A stretch of DNA of 43,984 bases from Oscillospiraceae bacterium (GCA_015067885.1 SVLO01000017.1:1-43984), one strand, 5' to 3'; shown: positions 26,321 through 34,713, counted from the stretch's first letter. Notes: generated by a model not told the origin, from the sequence alone. Made by a program: numbers and translations.

Positions 26321-27373
26321 TTAAACCGTAATGTGGGCGCTCAGCCAAATCTGATTGATGCCATGGGTCACCGTAAAGGCAAAGTCCACCAGGCATCTGG
26401 TAGGCTCCTGACTATCCTGTACCACGCTGACGCCGTCATAGGCCGTGATGATCTCCCGGCTGAGCTTGTTCTCCAGCTCCAGCACCACCTGAGAGCGGAT
26501 AGCCCCCCGGCTCTGGGCCGTATTCTTTGCCCGGCGGAACCGGCTTTTCAGGGCATTGCGAATGGTGGGAATAACGTCATCCACCACCAAAATCGCCGCC
26601 AGATCTTTCCAGGTACCGTCCGCCGCACCCGCCGTGGTGGTCCGCGTGGTCACCCCACGCACCACACTCACCGCGCCGGCCACCCGCTCCGCCACCGTCA
26701 CACCGCCGCGAATCAGCACGTCCAGTTCCTCATCGCTGTATGCCGCCGCCAAACCGTACAGACCCATCAGCTGCGCACCGCCAAGGGGAACCGCAGGATC
26801 GCTCAGCCCCGCGATCGCTCCGGCCACCGCCGCCGCCAGCGCCACTGCGGAACCGACCGTTCCCTCTTCATCCACGCAGCCGGGGGCCACCAGCACCACG
26901 CGCTCGCTGTTCAGCCCGGTCGCCCGGGCCACCAGTTCCTCCACACGCTCCTCCGCGGCGCCCGCCGCCACGGCAATGCGCTCTCGCTGGGCCGCCGAAG
27001 CCGCCGCCACACTGTCCCGCAGCGCCTGCTGCACCGCCAAATCGGTGCTGTCGCACAGCACCACCGCCAGATCCTCCGTAGCCGCCATAGCCGCAAAGGC
27101 TTCGGCATAGTCCTGGTCCACCACAGGGAATACCGTCACCTGGGCCGCGCCATTCTGCAGCAGCAGCCGCACCAGCGCCGTGGCATCCTCCCCCTGTTCG
27201 GCGCCAAAAGCCTCCACCGCCTGTTCATAACGGGTAATGGTCCATACCGACTGGGCCGGGTCCGTCAGCTTCACTGCCAAACCCACATTCTTTCTCCCCG
27301 CAGACCCGCTCACCGCGGTCGCCGCCTCATACTCGGTATAGACTCCCGGTCTTTCATGGGCCGTAATACTCAT
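26321..27373 (-). CDS. Contractile tail sheath protein (XkdK family)
   Basis: The 350-residue product is the sheath that contracts around the tail tube. The N-terminus (HERPGVYTEYEAATAVSGSAG) and the C-terminal strands (EPTRCLVDFAFTVTHGINQIWLSAHITV, residues about 322-349) match the handshake interactions known for sheath proteins; the middle has an Ala-rich domain with VVLCDSTDLAVQQALRDSV. The short length fits XkdK-like sheaths rather than T4 gp18. The start is ATG at 27373 in an ATGA overlap; a TTG three codons earlier is too near the GAGGGGA site. Confidence 0.93.
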   Translation of the reverse strand: MSITAHERPGVYTEYEAATAVSGSAGRKNVGLAVKLTDPAQSVWTITRYEQAVEAFGAEQGEDATALVRLLLQNGAAQVTVFPVVDQDYAEAFAAMAATEDLAVVLCDSTDLAVQQALRDSVAAASAAQRERIAVAAGAAEERVEELVARATGLNSERVVLVAPGCVDEEGTVGSAVALAAAVAGAIAGLSDPAVPLGGAQLMGLYGLAAAYSDEELDVLIRGGVTVAERVAGAVSVVRGVTTRTTTAGAADGTWKDLAAILVVDDVIPTIRNALKSRFRRAKNTAQSRGAIRSQVVLELENKLSREIITAYDGVSVVQDSQEPTRCLVDFAFTVTHGINQIWLSAHITV

Positions 27374-27867
27374 CCGTTCCAATCCCCTCTCAAGGTAAAA
27401 TCAAGGATGTCCGCCGCCTCGTCACCGCTGGCCCACACCCAGCCCTCGCAGCTTATGGCGCACTCCAGCCGCAGCAGCCCCTCCTTTTGGTCAAATTCGA
27501 TCTCCTTCGCCGTCAGCTTACGTACCGTCAACCCGTTGGGCCGCTTGCTGTGCAGCACCTGTACAAGTCGCTGCAGCAGTTGTCTGCACGCCTGCGCCCC
27601 CACCTCAGCCGGGGCCAAAATATCCAGCGCGAACTCCAGCGCCGCCTTGCGTCCGTACCACTCCACCACCCGGCCGGTTTCCTCATCCAGCCGTTGGCCC
27701 AAATAGTCCTGCAGCCCCACAGGCTGACATTCCAGCTTGTCCAGCCCCACCAGCACAACAGCCTCTCCGGGTCCTTGACGGCACCCCCTGGGCCAACTGG
27801 CCACCGCCGGGATCTCGTTGTCCCGCAGGAACTGTGCCATGCTCTCCTGTAACGCATCCGGTTTCAT
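27370..27867 (-). CDS. Phage tail completion protein, XkdJ position
   Basis: The 165-residue product is not recognised by motif. It lies between the second connector gene and the sheath, the place of xkdJ in PBSX, where a tail terminator or neck protein is expected. The first half has KPDALQESMAQFLRDNEI and WPRGCRQGPGEAVV, and the second half is alternating beta and helix, ending in GDWNG. ATGA overlaps both neighbours, so translation is coupled. Role inferred from order only. Confidence 0.6.
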   Translation of the reverse strand: MKPDALQESMAQFLRDNEIPAVASWPRGCRQGPGEAVVLVGLDKLECQPVGLQDYLGQRLDEETGRVVEWYGRKAALEFALDILAPAEVGAQACRQLLQRLVQVLHSKRPNGLTVRKLTAKEIEFDQKEGLLRLECAISCEGWVWASGDEAADILDFTLRGDWNG

Positions 27868-28187
27868 TCCCACGCCTCCTCCAGCACCGCCCACCAGTGT
27901 GTCAGTTCCCCGCCGGCGTATACCGGCCGCGCATTTCTCAGGCTGTATCGCACACCCTCCGCCTCCAGCCCGCATTTTCCTTCAAGGGGGACGTGCGCCG
28001 GTCCCAGGTAGATAAACCGCCCCTGCTTTTTCCACCCCAGCGGGGAGGGGACGGCCCTGGCCGTCCCCCGGGTCCTCTCCGGCTGAAGCATGACCTTCTC
28101 CACCGCACCTTCCGGATACTGTGGGGTGTACACCGTCACCGCGCGACCATACCGCTCCAGCTCCCTGTCGATGTTTTCTCGCATCAT
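27864..28187 (-). CDS. Phage head-tail connector protein, XkdI/XkdH position
   Basis: The 107-residue product is small and beta-rich, with ERYGRAVTVYTPQYPEG near the start and RFIYLGPAHVPLEG in the middle. This resembles minor head-tail joining proteins (stoppers) that follow the capsid gene in PBSX-like phages, although no diagnostic motif is seen. It overlaps the genes on both sides by ATGA. Two in-frame ATG codons stand next to each other at the start. Function inferred from position and size. Confidence 0.6.
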   Translation of the reverse strand: MMRENIDRELERYGRAVTVYTPQYPEGAVEKVMLQPERTRGTARAVPSPLGWKKQGRFIYLGPAHVPLEGKCGLEAEGVRYSLRNARPVYAGGELTHWWAVLEEAWE

Positions 28188-28543
28188 ACGCCATCCACTC
28201 CGCAGAACATAAATTTCTCATCCCGCAGCCAGCCGACCATCAGGTTCTCCGCCTGCCTGCGCAGCCGGTCGGCCCGCCGTCCGGCGTCGCCGGCCTGTAC
28301 GCTCATATCTCCGGCAGTAAACCGTTCCGCCTGACCCACTGCCCGGCTCACCTCCAGCCCGGCCAGAGCCATCCACGCCCCGGCCAGCACAAAGCACTGC
28401 CCGCAGTCCTCCGGCTTCACGCCCGGACGCAGCCGCTCCCGCATCTGCCGACAGGCCGCCTCACACAGGCCGTCCAGGGCGCCGTACTCCCGCTCCTCCA
28501 CCCGGCCCAAAGACCGGGCGATCTCCGCCATCTGCCGGACCAT
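28184..28543 (-). CDS. Phage head-tail adaptor protein, XkdH position
   Basis: The 119-residue product is mostly helical with four or five cysteines (CEAACRQ, EDCGQCFVLAG). It follows the major capsid gene, where the adaptor that docks on the portal is encoded in related phages; such adaptors are small helical proteins. No family motif is recognised. The start ATG overlaps the capsid stop (TAATG) and has AAGGTG upstream inside the capsid gene. Assignment by position. Confidence 0.58.
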   Translation of the reverse strand: MVRQMAEIARSLGRVEEREYGALDGLCEAACRQMRERLRPGVKPEDCGQCFVLAGAWMALAGLEVSRAVGQAERFTAGDMSVQAGDAGRRADRLRRQAENLMVGWLRDEKFMFCGVDGV

Positions 28544-29556
28544 TACACCTTCAGCACCTTGGCCGCATCACCGAACAGCTTGGCAAAACCGCTGGTGCTG
28601 GTAATGGCCGCGCGCTCCAGCTGGCGGTCAATGAGCTTGTCGTACTCGATCATCACGTCCCCGCCCTGCACCATCTCCAGGGCGTAATTGCGGTCCAGAC
28701 CGATCATGGTGTTGGCGGGCAGGGCGCTGGTGCGCAGCAGGGTGGCGCCCAGGGGCGTGGTCAGCTTGCCGGTACCCTGGAAGTTCAGGCCCGTGGCGGG
28801 GTTCTGGAACTCGGGCAGCTTGAGCATCTTGACCATCATATCGTTGCTCACCAGCAGAGTGTTCATCTCATAGGGGTCAAATTTGGCCCAGAAATCCACC
28901 AGATCCTCATAGGTCAGCACGCCCTCGCCCGCCGCCTGAAACACCTGCGCGGGATTGTTGTTGCCGTCGCCGTTGATCAGCACGTCGATGGCGTCCTCCA
29001 AATGCATACGGTTGATGTGGGCGCCGATCTGACGCAGGGTAACGGAAAACAGGTCCAGCTTCTGATGACGAATAGCCTCGTAGGAAGCCACCAGCATACG
29101 GCCTCGCTTGTGCAGCTGCACCAGATTGTCCTGCACCTTCACCGTGGTGGCGGGAATGGCAGCGCCCTCCTCCACCCGGCGCAGCTTCTTGGCGTCATCG
29201 CCGGTCTGGGCGGTGATGGAGCGGTAGTCCATGCCGTCAAACTTGGTCACCGCCGCGGTAATGGCGGGCAGCATATTCTGCTCCTCCATGCCCTGACGCA
29301 CGCTGCGTGCAATGTACTCGGGGAACAGCACAGCCGAGTCCGCCGTGCGGAAGAATTTCTCCACCACGTCGCTGCCCGCGCCCTTCACCTTGATATCAAA
29401 GCGCTTGAGCTGGCGTTGGAAGGCGTCCAGACCCTCCATAGCCGTACCCTTATACTGCTGGTCGGGGTCCATGCTCTCCAGCACCTGAGTAAAGCTCTTG
29501 CCCGCTTCATGGTACATACCCTTGTCCAGCTTCAAATTGTCAAACTGATATGCCAT
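28543..29556 (-). CDS. Major capsid protein (HK97 fold)
   Basis: The 337-residue product is the shell protein: an N-terminal arm with FDNLKLDKGMYHEAGKSF, a region around GMEEQNMLPAITAAVTKFDG, then the peripheral and axial domains with SYEAIRHQKLDLFSVTLRQIG and the TMIGLDRNYALEM strand near the end. These fit HK97-type capsids of PBSX-like phages. A strong GGGAGGAG site precedes the ATG, expected for a protein needed in hundreds of copies. The gene follows the decoration gene and protease gene, as in phages using an in-cluster maturation protease. Confidence 0.87.
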   Translation of the reverse strand: MAYQFDNLKLDKGMYHEAGKSFTQVLESMDPDQQYKGTAMEGLDAFQRQLKRFDIKVKGAGSDVVEKFFRTADSAVLFPEYIARSVRQGMEEQNMLPAITAAVTKFDGMDYRSITAQTGDDAKKLRRVEEGAAIPATTVKVQDNLVQLHKRGRMLVASYEAIRHQKLDLFSVTLRQIGAHINRMHLEDAIDVLINGDGNNNPAQVFQAAGEGVLTYEDLVDFWAKFDPYEMNTLLVSNDMMVKMLKLPEFQNPATGLNFQGTGKLTTPLGATLLRTSALPANTMIGLDRNYALEMVQGGDVMIEYDKLIDRQLERAAITSTSGFAKLFGDAAKVLKV

Positions 29557-29574
29557 CGTTCTCTCCTCCCTTTC

Positions 29575-29913
29575 TTACAGGCAGATAACGGCCTTGCCGT
29601 CCTGCTCCGTCTGAACCACCAGCGCCTCCACGCCGCTGTCATCGGCCTGCACGCCGCCCTTGCCGTCGGCAGCCAGCTTCACCCGGCCCAGGCCCACCTC
29701 ACCGGTGATGCCCACCTGCATAAAGCCGCCCACCTGCACCGCCACGGCGCCCTTTCGCGCCTGACCGGCCACACCGCAGAAGACGTCGCCCTGGGCGCAG
29801 GGGCCCACGGTCCCGTTGGCAGTCACCTTGACCACCTGACCATCCTCCACGCCTTCGTCGGCGTAAAAGGTGGCCATCACATTGCCAATGTCATCAAACG
29901 AAATCTTGCTCAT
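29575..29913 (-). CDS. Capsid decoration-like protein
   Basis: The 112-residue product is beta-rich and glycine-rich, with repeated GxV patterns (GQVVKVTANGTVGPCAQGDVFCG, then GGFMQVGITGEVG). This is typical of the capsid-stabilising decoration proteins (DUF2190 type) encoded just before the capsid gene in many phages. It lies between the protease and capsid genes with a strong CAGGAGGAG site. A small structural role is likely; identity is inferred from composition and place. Confidence 0.72.
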   Translation of the reverse strand: MSKISFDDIGNVMATFYADEGVEDGQVVKVTANGTVGPCAQGDVFCGVAGQARKGAVAVQVGGFMQVGITGEVGLGRVKLAADGKGGVQADDSGVEALVVQTEQDGKAVICL

Positions 29914-29970
29914 CCTTGCTCCTCCTGAATGTTATTTATCCGTAAGCGGTCATCCCGCCGGGATACAAAA

Positions 29971-30888
29971 TCAAATCAGAAACGCGCCGTCAGCCGGCTG
30001 TTCCCGCTCCTGCCCACCGTGACCCAGCTGCGTCATGACAGGATACCGCTTCGCCGCCTTTTCCGCGTAAACCCGCCGCAGCTCCAGCAGTTCCCCCTCA
30101 CCCAGCCTGTCCGCAATGCGCTCCATCACACCGTGTTCCACACCCTCGCCGGTCAGACCGTTCAGCCGCACCACCTCACGGCGCAGCGCCGCCAAATACC
30201 GCCTGCCCAGCTCCGCCTGTTTCTCCAACTGTTCCACGTCCTCGGCCCAGCCCTCCTTCCCGGCCAGTTCCTTCATAGCGTGATACCCCTTGTGCTTGAG
30301 TACCCCCGCCTTGGGCTGAGCCGGCACCGCCACAAAGGACCACTCAAAGGCATCCGCCGCCCCCCGCAGGCTGGTGTAGCACAGCTCGCCGTCGTAGATC
30401 TCGCCCTTCCTGTGGGCGCAGGCCCCCGCCTGCTTGCCGCACACGGAGCATACCGCCTGCTTTACCGCGCAGCCTACGCTGACCTCCCGCAGGATACCGC
30501 CCTCCAGCTGTGCAATAAGTTCCTCGTTGCCCGGGGTCCGCAGCACGTAGGCGTACCCCTTCAAAAAGCGGCCCATGTCCCCCGCCGCCGTCATCACGCC
30601 GGGTTCCTCCACCACCTCGGTGCGGTACAGCCGGGCAGTCTGCCCCGCCGCCGTCCACTGGTGGTCAAAAATGCCCGTCTTGCCCACAAACAGCTTCGCC
30701 AGTTCCTCCAGGGTGTCGGCCTCAAACCGTTCCCCGTCCCGGTCGATCTCGTTGTCGCACAGCCGCACCGCAAAGGTGTAGACCTCCTGTGCCTCCAGCG
30801 GTTTTCGGCTGAACCGGTTGATCAGCTCCAGCTCCCGGCTGTCCGGCTGCACCTGGGCCGTGCGGCCAACCTGCTTTTTTACGTTCAT
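29971..30888 (-). CDS. Putative capsid maturation protease / scaffold (XkdF-like)
   Basis: The 305-residue product has an N-terminal protease-like domain (about 35-200) with VRLCDNEIDRDGERF and a GIFDHQW segment carrying a candidate catalytic histidine, GGILREVSVGC with a candidate catalytic serine, and EWSFVAVPAQPKAG. The C-terminal third (205-275) is helical and may act as scaffold. In the middle lies a cysteine cluster, C-x2-C-x6-C-x-H (CSVCGKQAGACAH), likely zinc-binding. The gene follows the portal with ATGA overlap and a GGAGGAAGG site. Gene order (portal, protease, decoration, capsid) supports the call; catalytic residues are inferred. Confidence 0.75.
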   Translation of the reverse strand: MNVKKQVGRTAQVQPDSRELELINRFSRKPLEAQEVYTFAVRLCDNEIDRDGERFEADTLEELAKLFVGKTGIFDHQWTAAGQTARLYRTEVVEEPGVMTAAGDMGRFLKGYAYVLRTPGNEELIAQLEGGILREVSVGCAVKQAVCSVCGKQAGACAHRKGEIYDGELCYTSLRGAADAFEWSFVAVPAQPKAGVLKHKGYHAMKELAGKEGWAEDVEQLEKQAELGRRYLAALRREVVRLNGLTGEGVEHGVMERIADRLGEGELLELRRVYAEKAAKRYPVMTQLGHGGQEREQPADGAFLI

Positions 30889-32030
30889 CCTTCCTCCATG
30901 TCCCCTTTCAAATTTTCCGCCTGACGGCGATACAGCTCCGCCCTGGCCTGCTCCACCTCATCCTGCAGCTTGATTTGACTCCAGTTGACCTTCACGCTGC
31001 CACCAAAGCCGTTCAGCCGCAGCCAAGTCTCGCAGATCCGCTCCACCACCGGCTCCAGACTTCTGCGAATGGCCCCGATCTCACTGGTCATCAGGTCGGC
31101 CTGCTGGCTGCTCATACGCTCGGTGCTGGACCAGGACAGGCCCAGCATAAAGGGCGGGATACCCGTCCGGGCAATGAGCTGCTCCAAAATTTGTCGGACC
31201 GGTACCTCACTGTCCAGCACCTGATTGTCCGCCCCGATCACCCGGATATCCACGTCGCCCATGGCCACAAAGTCCCGCACACTGCCCTGACTTCCCGCCT
31301 GCATGGCCCGGCTCCACTCCCGGGCCACCTGCTGACAGCGTTCCCGGGCGTACAGCTCGTCCCCCTCGCCGTTTTTGCACACCACGGCAAAGCGCACGTT
31401 GCCCACCCGCTCCCAGTTCAGCCCGATGGCCTGATAGATCTTCATCAGAATTTCCGTCATAAAGGGCATAGACCGCAGCAGGGATACGCCGTAAGGGTTC
31501 CCCACCTCCGGCTGAAATGGGGTAAACAGCAGCAGTTCCTGATAGGGAAAGGGTTCCGGCTCTCCCACCCCCTGCTCACACAGCTCAAACTCCAACGGAG
31601 AGTCCCCCTGCCGGATGACCACCGCCGCCGGGTCGCACCACAAAAGGGCGGCCACATCCCGACCTTGCCGGTCCGGTACGATCTCGCCCACCGCTCTGCC
31701 GCAGGTCAGCATACTGTCCAAATACCCATCTAAAAAAGCCTGCAGCCCCCGCTGCCCTCGCCCGGCCGGCACCGTTCGCAAAAACAGATCCATCCCCTCC
31801 TGGGCCCGGCGGTCCTCCGTTTCCACCTCCACACCGCCGCACAGACGGATCAGCTTCAGGATAGCCGCGTCCACAATGGGTACAGCCTCCCGAATGGCCC
31901 GGTACAACCGGCTGTCCGCCGCCTGCAGCGGCACATAGTGTTCCAGCGCCCCAAAGGGGTGCTGTGGGTTGCTGCGCACCTGCACCGCCGCCCCCTGCAC
32001 CGGGGTGTGCTTCTTCTGAAATAATTTCAT
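30885..32030 (-). CDS. Phage portal protein (DUF935/XkdE type)
   Basis: The 381-residue product resembles DUF935/Mu gp29-type portals or XkdE: it has the PFGALEHYVPLQ opening, the DSMLTCGRAVGEIV segment, a ring-core region with QPEVGNPYGVSLLRSMPFMTE, and the C-terminal LGLSWSSTERMSSQQADLM motif common to portals. It forms the dodecameric gate at the capsid vertex. The chosen ATG at 32030 has AAAGGGAG 8 bases upstream; an ATG at 32048, overlapping the terminase stop, is a possible alternative start. A long upstream extension of this frame lies inside the terminase gene and is rejected. Confidence 0.85.
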   Translation of the reverse strand: MKLFQKKHTPVQGAAVQVRSNPQHPFGALEHYVPLQAADSRLYRAIREAVPIVDAAILKLIRLCGGVEVETEDRRAQEGMDLFLRTVPAGRGQRGLQAFLDGYLDSMLTCGRAVGEIVPDRQGRDVAALLWCDPAAVVIRQGDSPLEFELCEQGVGEPEPFPYQELLLFTPFQPEVGNPYGVSLLRSMPFMTEILMKIYQAIGLNWERVGNVRFAVVCKNGEGDELYARERCQQVAREWSRAMQAGSQGSVRDFVAMGDVDIRVIGADNQVLDSEVPVRQILEQLIARTGIPPFMLGLSWSSTERMSSQQADLMTSEIGAIRRSLEPVVERICETWLRLNGFGGSVKVNWSQIKLQDEVEQARAELYRRQAENLKGDMEEG

Positions 32031-32044
32031 CCACTCGCTCCCTT

Positions 32045-33343
32045 TCATATTCTGCCGGACCTCAGCACGCTTCCGGCAAATACCGGCGCCTGCCCGGTCT
32101 GTCCCGCCACCACCGTGGCGGCAAAATAGCGTATGTCGTCCATGGCGTGGTCGTCCTGCTTTCGCACCCGGTCTCCGGTCCCATCCTCCTGCCAGCGGTA
32201 CAGACCAAACTCCCGAATGGCGTCCCGGCACCCCTTGCAGATAACCAGTTTCCCTTTCCGCAGCAGCTCCGCCGTAATCCGAATTCCACTCAGCACGTCA
32301 TTCTTCGCCTTTATCACCCGCCAGCCCTCCCGCCGCAGCACTTCGATAAAGCTGGCCGCCGACGGGTCCACCACCACGCACCAGATGTCCCGCCCCTGGG
32401 CCAGCCTGCGCAGCCGTTCTGCATACTCCCCATCGGTCAGTTGCCGTCCGGACCGCTTGGAGTCGTAGTAGTACTCCCCCACCCGGTACCACACCCCATC
32501 CCGTAGCCCCCACAGGCCGAAGGACGCCGGATTGATGGTCCCGTAATCGCAGGAAATGCACCAGCGTTCCATGACTCCGCCGGGCGCCTCGGGACAATCC
32601 TTCTCCCGAAACTGGTCATAGACCAGGCCTTCTGCCGCCACCCATTCTCCCAGTACAAACCTGCGGTAAAAGGTCCCCTTAAACATCTGCGCGTATCGTT
32701 TCCGCACCTTCTCGGACAGGGCGGGGTTGTCCTTCATCGTAAAATGCAGATACAGCGCGTTTCGTTCCTGGGCTCTGCAGATCCACTCCTTGTAAAACCA
32801 ATGCTGCGGCCCCTCGGGATTGCAGGAAAACCACAGCTTCGCCCCCTCCACCGAGCAGCGGGCGCAGGCCTGCTCCACAAAGGACCGTGGCATCAGTACC
32901 ACCTCGTCCAGCAGCACCCCGGCCAGGGTCAATCCCTGTATCAGGTCGGCGCTCCCCTCGTCCTTGCCGCCAAACAGATAAAAAACGTTCTGCCGCTCCC
33001 CCAGCGTCACCGTCAGCTGACTTCGGCTGATCCGATGCTCACACACAAACCCCATCTCACCCAGGGCGGGCAGCAGCTCCCGCAGCAAATTGCGCCGCAC
33101 GGACCCCACTGTCTTGCCGCACAGGGCAAAGGCCTTTCCGTCAAACCGCTCCATGGCCCAGCAAAAGAAGGACAGCCCCAAACACGCCGTTTTGCCGCTT
33201 CGCACCGCGCCGTCGCAAATGATGGCGTCCCATTTCTTCCGGCTCCTCCACCAGCCCATCACCCGTTTCTGCTTCGGGGACAGCCGGGCGAACCGCCCTC
33301 CGGCGCCCCCCTCACAAGTTACGCCCGTCGTGTCCTTTCCCAT
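32045..33343 (-). CDS. Terminase large subunit (PBSX XtmB-like), intact ATPase and nuclease
   Basis: The 432-residue enzyme packages DNA into capsids. The ATPase has Walker A GAVRSGKT at 45-52 and Walker B LLDE at 144-147, and a coupling motif SCNPEG near 173-178. The nuclease has the acidic residues D266 (SCDYGT), D326 (VVDPSA) and D402/D403 (HAMDDIRY). All catalytic elements are present, so the packaging motor looks functional. The start has GAGGTG upstream. It is the first gene of the block: no small terminase gene precedes it, although nearly all headful-packaging systems have one. Confidence 0.93.
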   Translation of the reverse strand: MGKDTTGVTCEGGAGGRFARLSPKQKRVMGWWRSRKKWDAIICDGAVRSGKTACLGLSFFCWAMERFDGKAFALCGKTVGSVRRNLLRELLPALGEMGFVCEHRISRSQLTVTLGERQNVFYLFGGKDEGSADLIQGLTLAGVLLDEVVLMPRSFVEQACARCSVEGAKLWFSCNPEGPQHWFYKEWICRAQERNALYLHFTMKDNPALSEKVRKRYAQMFKGTFYRRFVLGEWVAAEGLVYDQFREKDCPEAPGGVMERWCISCDYGTINPASFGLWGLRDGVWYRVGEYYYDSKRSGRQLTDGEYAERLRRLAQGRDIWCVVVDPSAASFIEVLRREGWRVIKAKNDVLSGIRITAELLRKGKLVICKGCRDAIREFGLYRWQEDGTGDRVRKQDDHAMDDIRYFAATVVAGQTGQAPVFAGSVLRSGRI

Positions 33344-33356
33344 AAATTCACCTCAC

Positions 33357-33385
33357 ACAAGTGGTAAAATCAGGGCCAAACTTGT
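33357..33385. promoter_or_regulatory. Inverted repeat in the terminase-carboxypeptidase gap (possible operator)
   Basis: ACAAGT (33357-33362) and ACTTGT (33380-33385) are spaced 23 bases centre to centre, about two turns of DNA, in the region between the divergent terminase and carboxypeptidase genes. No convincing sigma-A promoter for the phage block is visible here, so control by a separate regulator is possible. Low confidence. Confidence 0.35.
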
Positions 33386-33503
33386 ACGTTTGCGTCCCTC
33401 TAAGTGAAAAATCCCCTCAAAAAATTTTCCATCGCCCGGCCCGCATAGTCCGTCTGCCCGCTCCACATCCTTTGTGCAGAACAAAATGTTTGGAGGAATT
33501 TCC

Positions 33504-34628
33504 ATGAAACGCACCCTGTCCATTCTCCTGGCCCTCACCCTGTTCGTCCTGCCCATCCATGCCGCCCCTAATGTCAACGCGCCCTGTACGGTCCTCATGG
33601 AAAAGGACTCCGGCACCGTGCTGCACGAAACCAACAGCCATGAACGCCGCGCCCCGGCCAGCGTCACCAAGGTCATGACCCTCCTGCTCATTATGGAGGC
33701 ACTCTCCTCCGGCCAAATCACCCCGGATACCGTGGTCACCGCCTCTGCCACCGCCGCCGGCATGGGCGGCTCCCAGGTCTACCTTGCCGAGGGGGAGCAG
33801 ATGAGCGTCCACGACCTGCTCAAATCCATCACCGTGTCCTCCGCCAACGACGCCTGCGTGGCCATGGCCGAGCATCTGTGCGGCAGTGAGGAGAGCTTCG
33901 TGGAGCAGATGAATACCCGGGCCGCCCAACTGGGCATGACCGATACCCATTTCGCAAATTGTACCGGCCTGCCCGCGGACAACCACTACTCCTCCGCCCA
34001 CGACATCGCCCTCATGTCCCGCCGGCTCATTTTGGACCACCCGGATATCCGCGACTACTCCACCATTTGGATGGACTCCATCCGGGACGGCTCCTTCGGC
34101 CTGTCCAATACCAACCGCCTCATCCGGTTCTACCCCGGTGCCACCGGCCTGAAAACCGGCTTCACCGACTCCGCCCTCTACTGCCTGTCCGCTACCGCCC
34201 AGCGTGACGGCATGGAACTCATTGCCGTGGTGCTGGGCGCCTCCACCTCCGAGGCCCGCTTTGAAACCGCCAAATCCCTGCTGGACCACGGCTTCGCCAA
34301 TTACGCCCTCACCGACGTCTATCCGGACTCCCCCCTGCCCCCCATCCCCGTCCTGCTGGGGCGGTCCGACCATGTTCAACCTCAGTTGGAGCGTAGCTGT
34401 CGCCTGCTCCTGCCCCGGGGCAGCACCGGCAGCATCACCACCGAACTGACCCTGGCTCAGGACGTTCAGGCCCCCGTGGATGTCGGCCAGCACCTTGGCT
34501 CCATGCGGGTTTTGGTAGACGGCGAACTGCGGGACACCGTCCCCATCGTGGCCTCCGCCGCCGTGGACCGTCTCACCTTCCCCTCCATCTTCTCCCACCT
34601 GCTGCGCCGCCTTTTCATGGCCGATTAA
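33504..34628 (+). CDS. D-alanyl-D-alanine carboxypeptidase (penicillin-binding protein 5 family)
   Basis: The enzyme trims the terminal D-alanine from peptidoglycan pentapeptides. The 374-residue product has a signal peptide (about 1-20, KRTLSILLALTLFVLP) and the three penicillin-binding motifs: SVTK with Ser53 and Lys56, SAN at 113-115 and KTG at 217-219. A C-terminal beta domain (about 290-370) and a C-terminal amphipathic end (FSHLLRRLFMAD) fit membrane-anchored DacA/DacF types. The ATG at 33504 has TGGAGGAAT upstream. The gene is divergent from the phage block and followed by a terminator. Sporulation-specific DacF versus vegetative DacA cannot be told apart here. Confidence 0.93.
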   Translation: MKRTLSILLALTLFVLPIHAAPNVNAPCTVLMEKDSGTVLHETNSHERRAPASVTKVMTLLLIMEALSSGQITPDTVVTASATAAGMGGSQVYLAEGEQMSVHDLLKSITVSSANDACVAMAEHLCGSEESFVEQMNTRAAQLGMTDTHFANCTGLPADNHYSSAHDIALMSRRLILDHPDIRDYSTIWMDSIRDGSFGLSNTNRLIRFYPGATGLKTGFTDSALYCLSATAQRDGMELIAVVLGASTSEARFETAKSLLDHGFANYALTDVYPDSPLPPIPVLLGRSDHVQPQLERSCRLLLPRGSTGSITTELTLAQDVQAPVDVGQHLGSMRVLVDGELRDTVPIVASAAVDRLTFPSIFSHLLRRLFMAD

Positions 34629-34635
34629 ATGGAAA

Positions 34636-34661
34636 CAGCGGCCGGGTATCCCCGGCCGCTG
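34636..34661 (+). terminator. Terminator after the carboxypeptidase gene
   Basis: Arms CAGCGGCCGGG and CCCGGCCGCTG with a 4-base loop, followed by CCATTTATT, 8 bases after the stop codon. The T-tract is interrupted. Confidence 0.8.
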
Positions 34662-34713
34662 CCATTTATTCTCGTAAATCCTTGAAATACTTATAAAAAC
34701 TTGCAATCCGCAC

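Larger units (their letters stand above)
20921..33343 (-). mobile_element. PBSX-like contractile phage head-tail gene block, possibly domesticated
   Basis: Eighteen genes on one strand, mostly coupled by 1-4-base overlaps, run from terminase large subunit to tail protein I in the order of Bacillus PBSX (xtmB, xkdE, F, then G to K, M, N, P to U). Absent from the block and from its flanks are integrase, repressor, replication genes, small terminase, tail fibre, lysis genes, attachment repeats and a normal-length tape-measure gene. All frames are intact. The block is bounded by host genes hemW and a D,D-carboxypeptidase gene. It could be a gene transfer agent, a PBSX-like killer particle or a decaying prophage; intact frames argue against simple decay. 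Confidence 0.8.

Noticed and set aside
33344-33503. Possible attachment site or small terminase gene upstream of the large terminase
   Set aside because: No repeat shared with 20889-20925 was found, and no frame of useful length exists in the gap.
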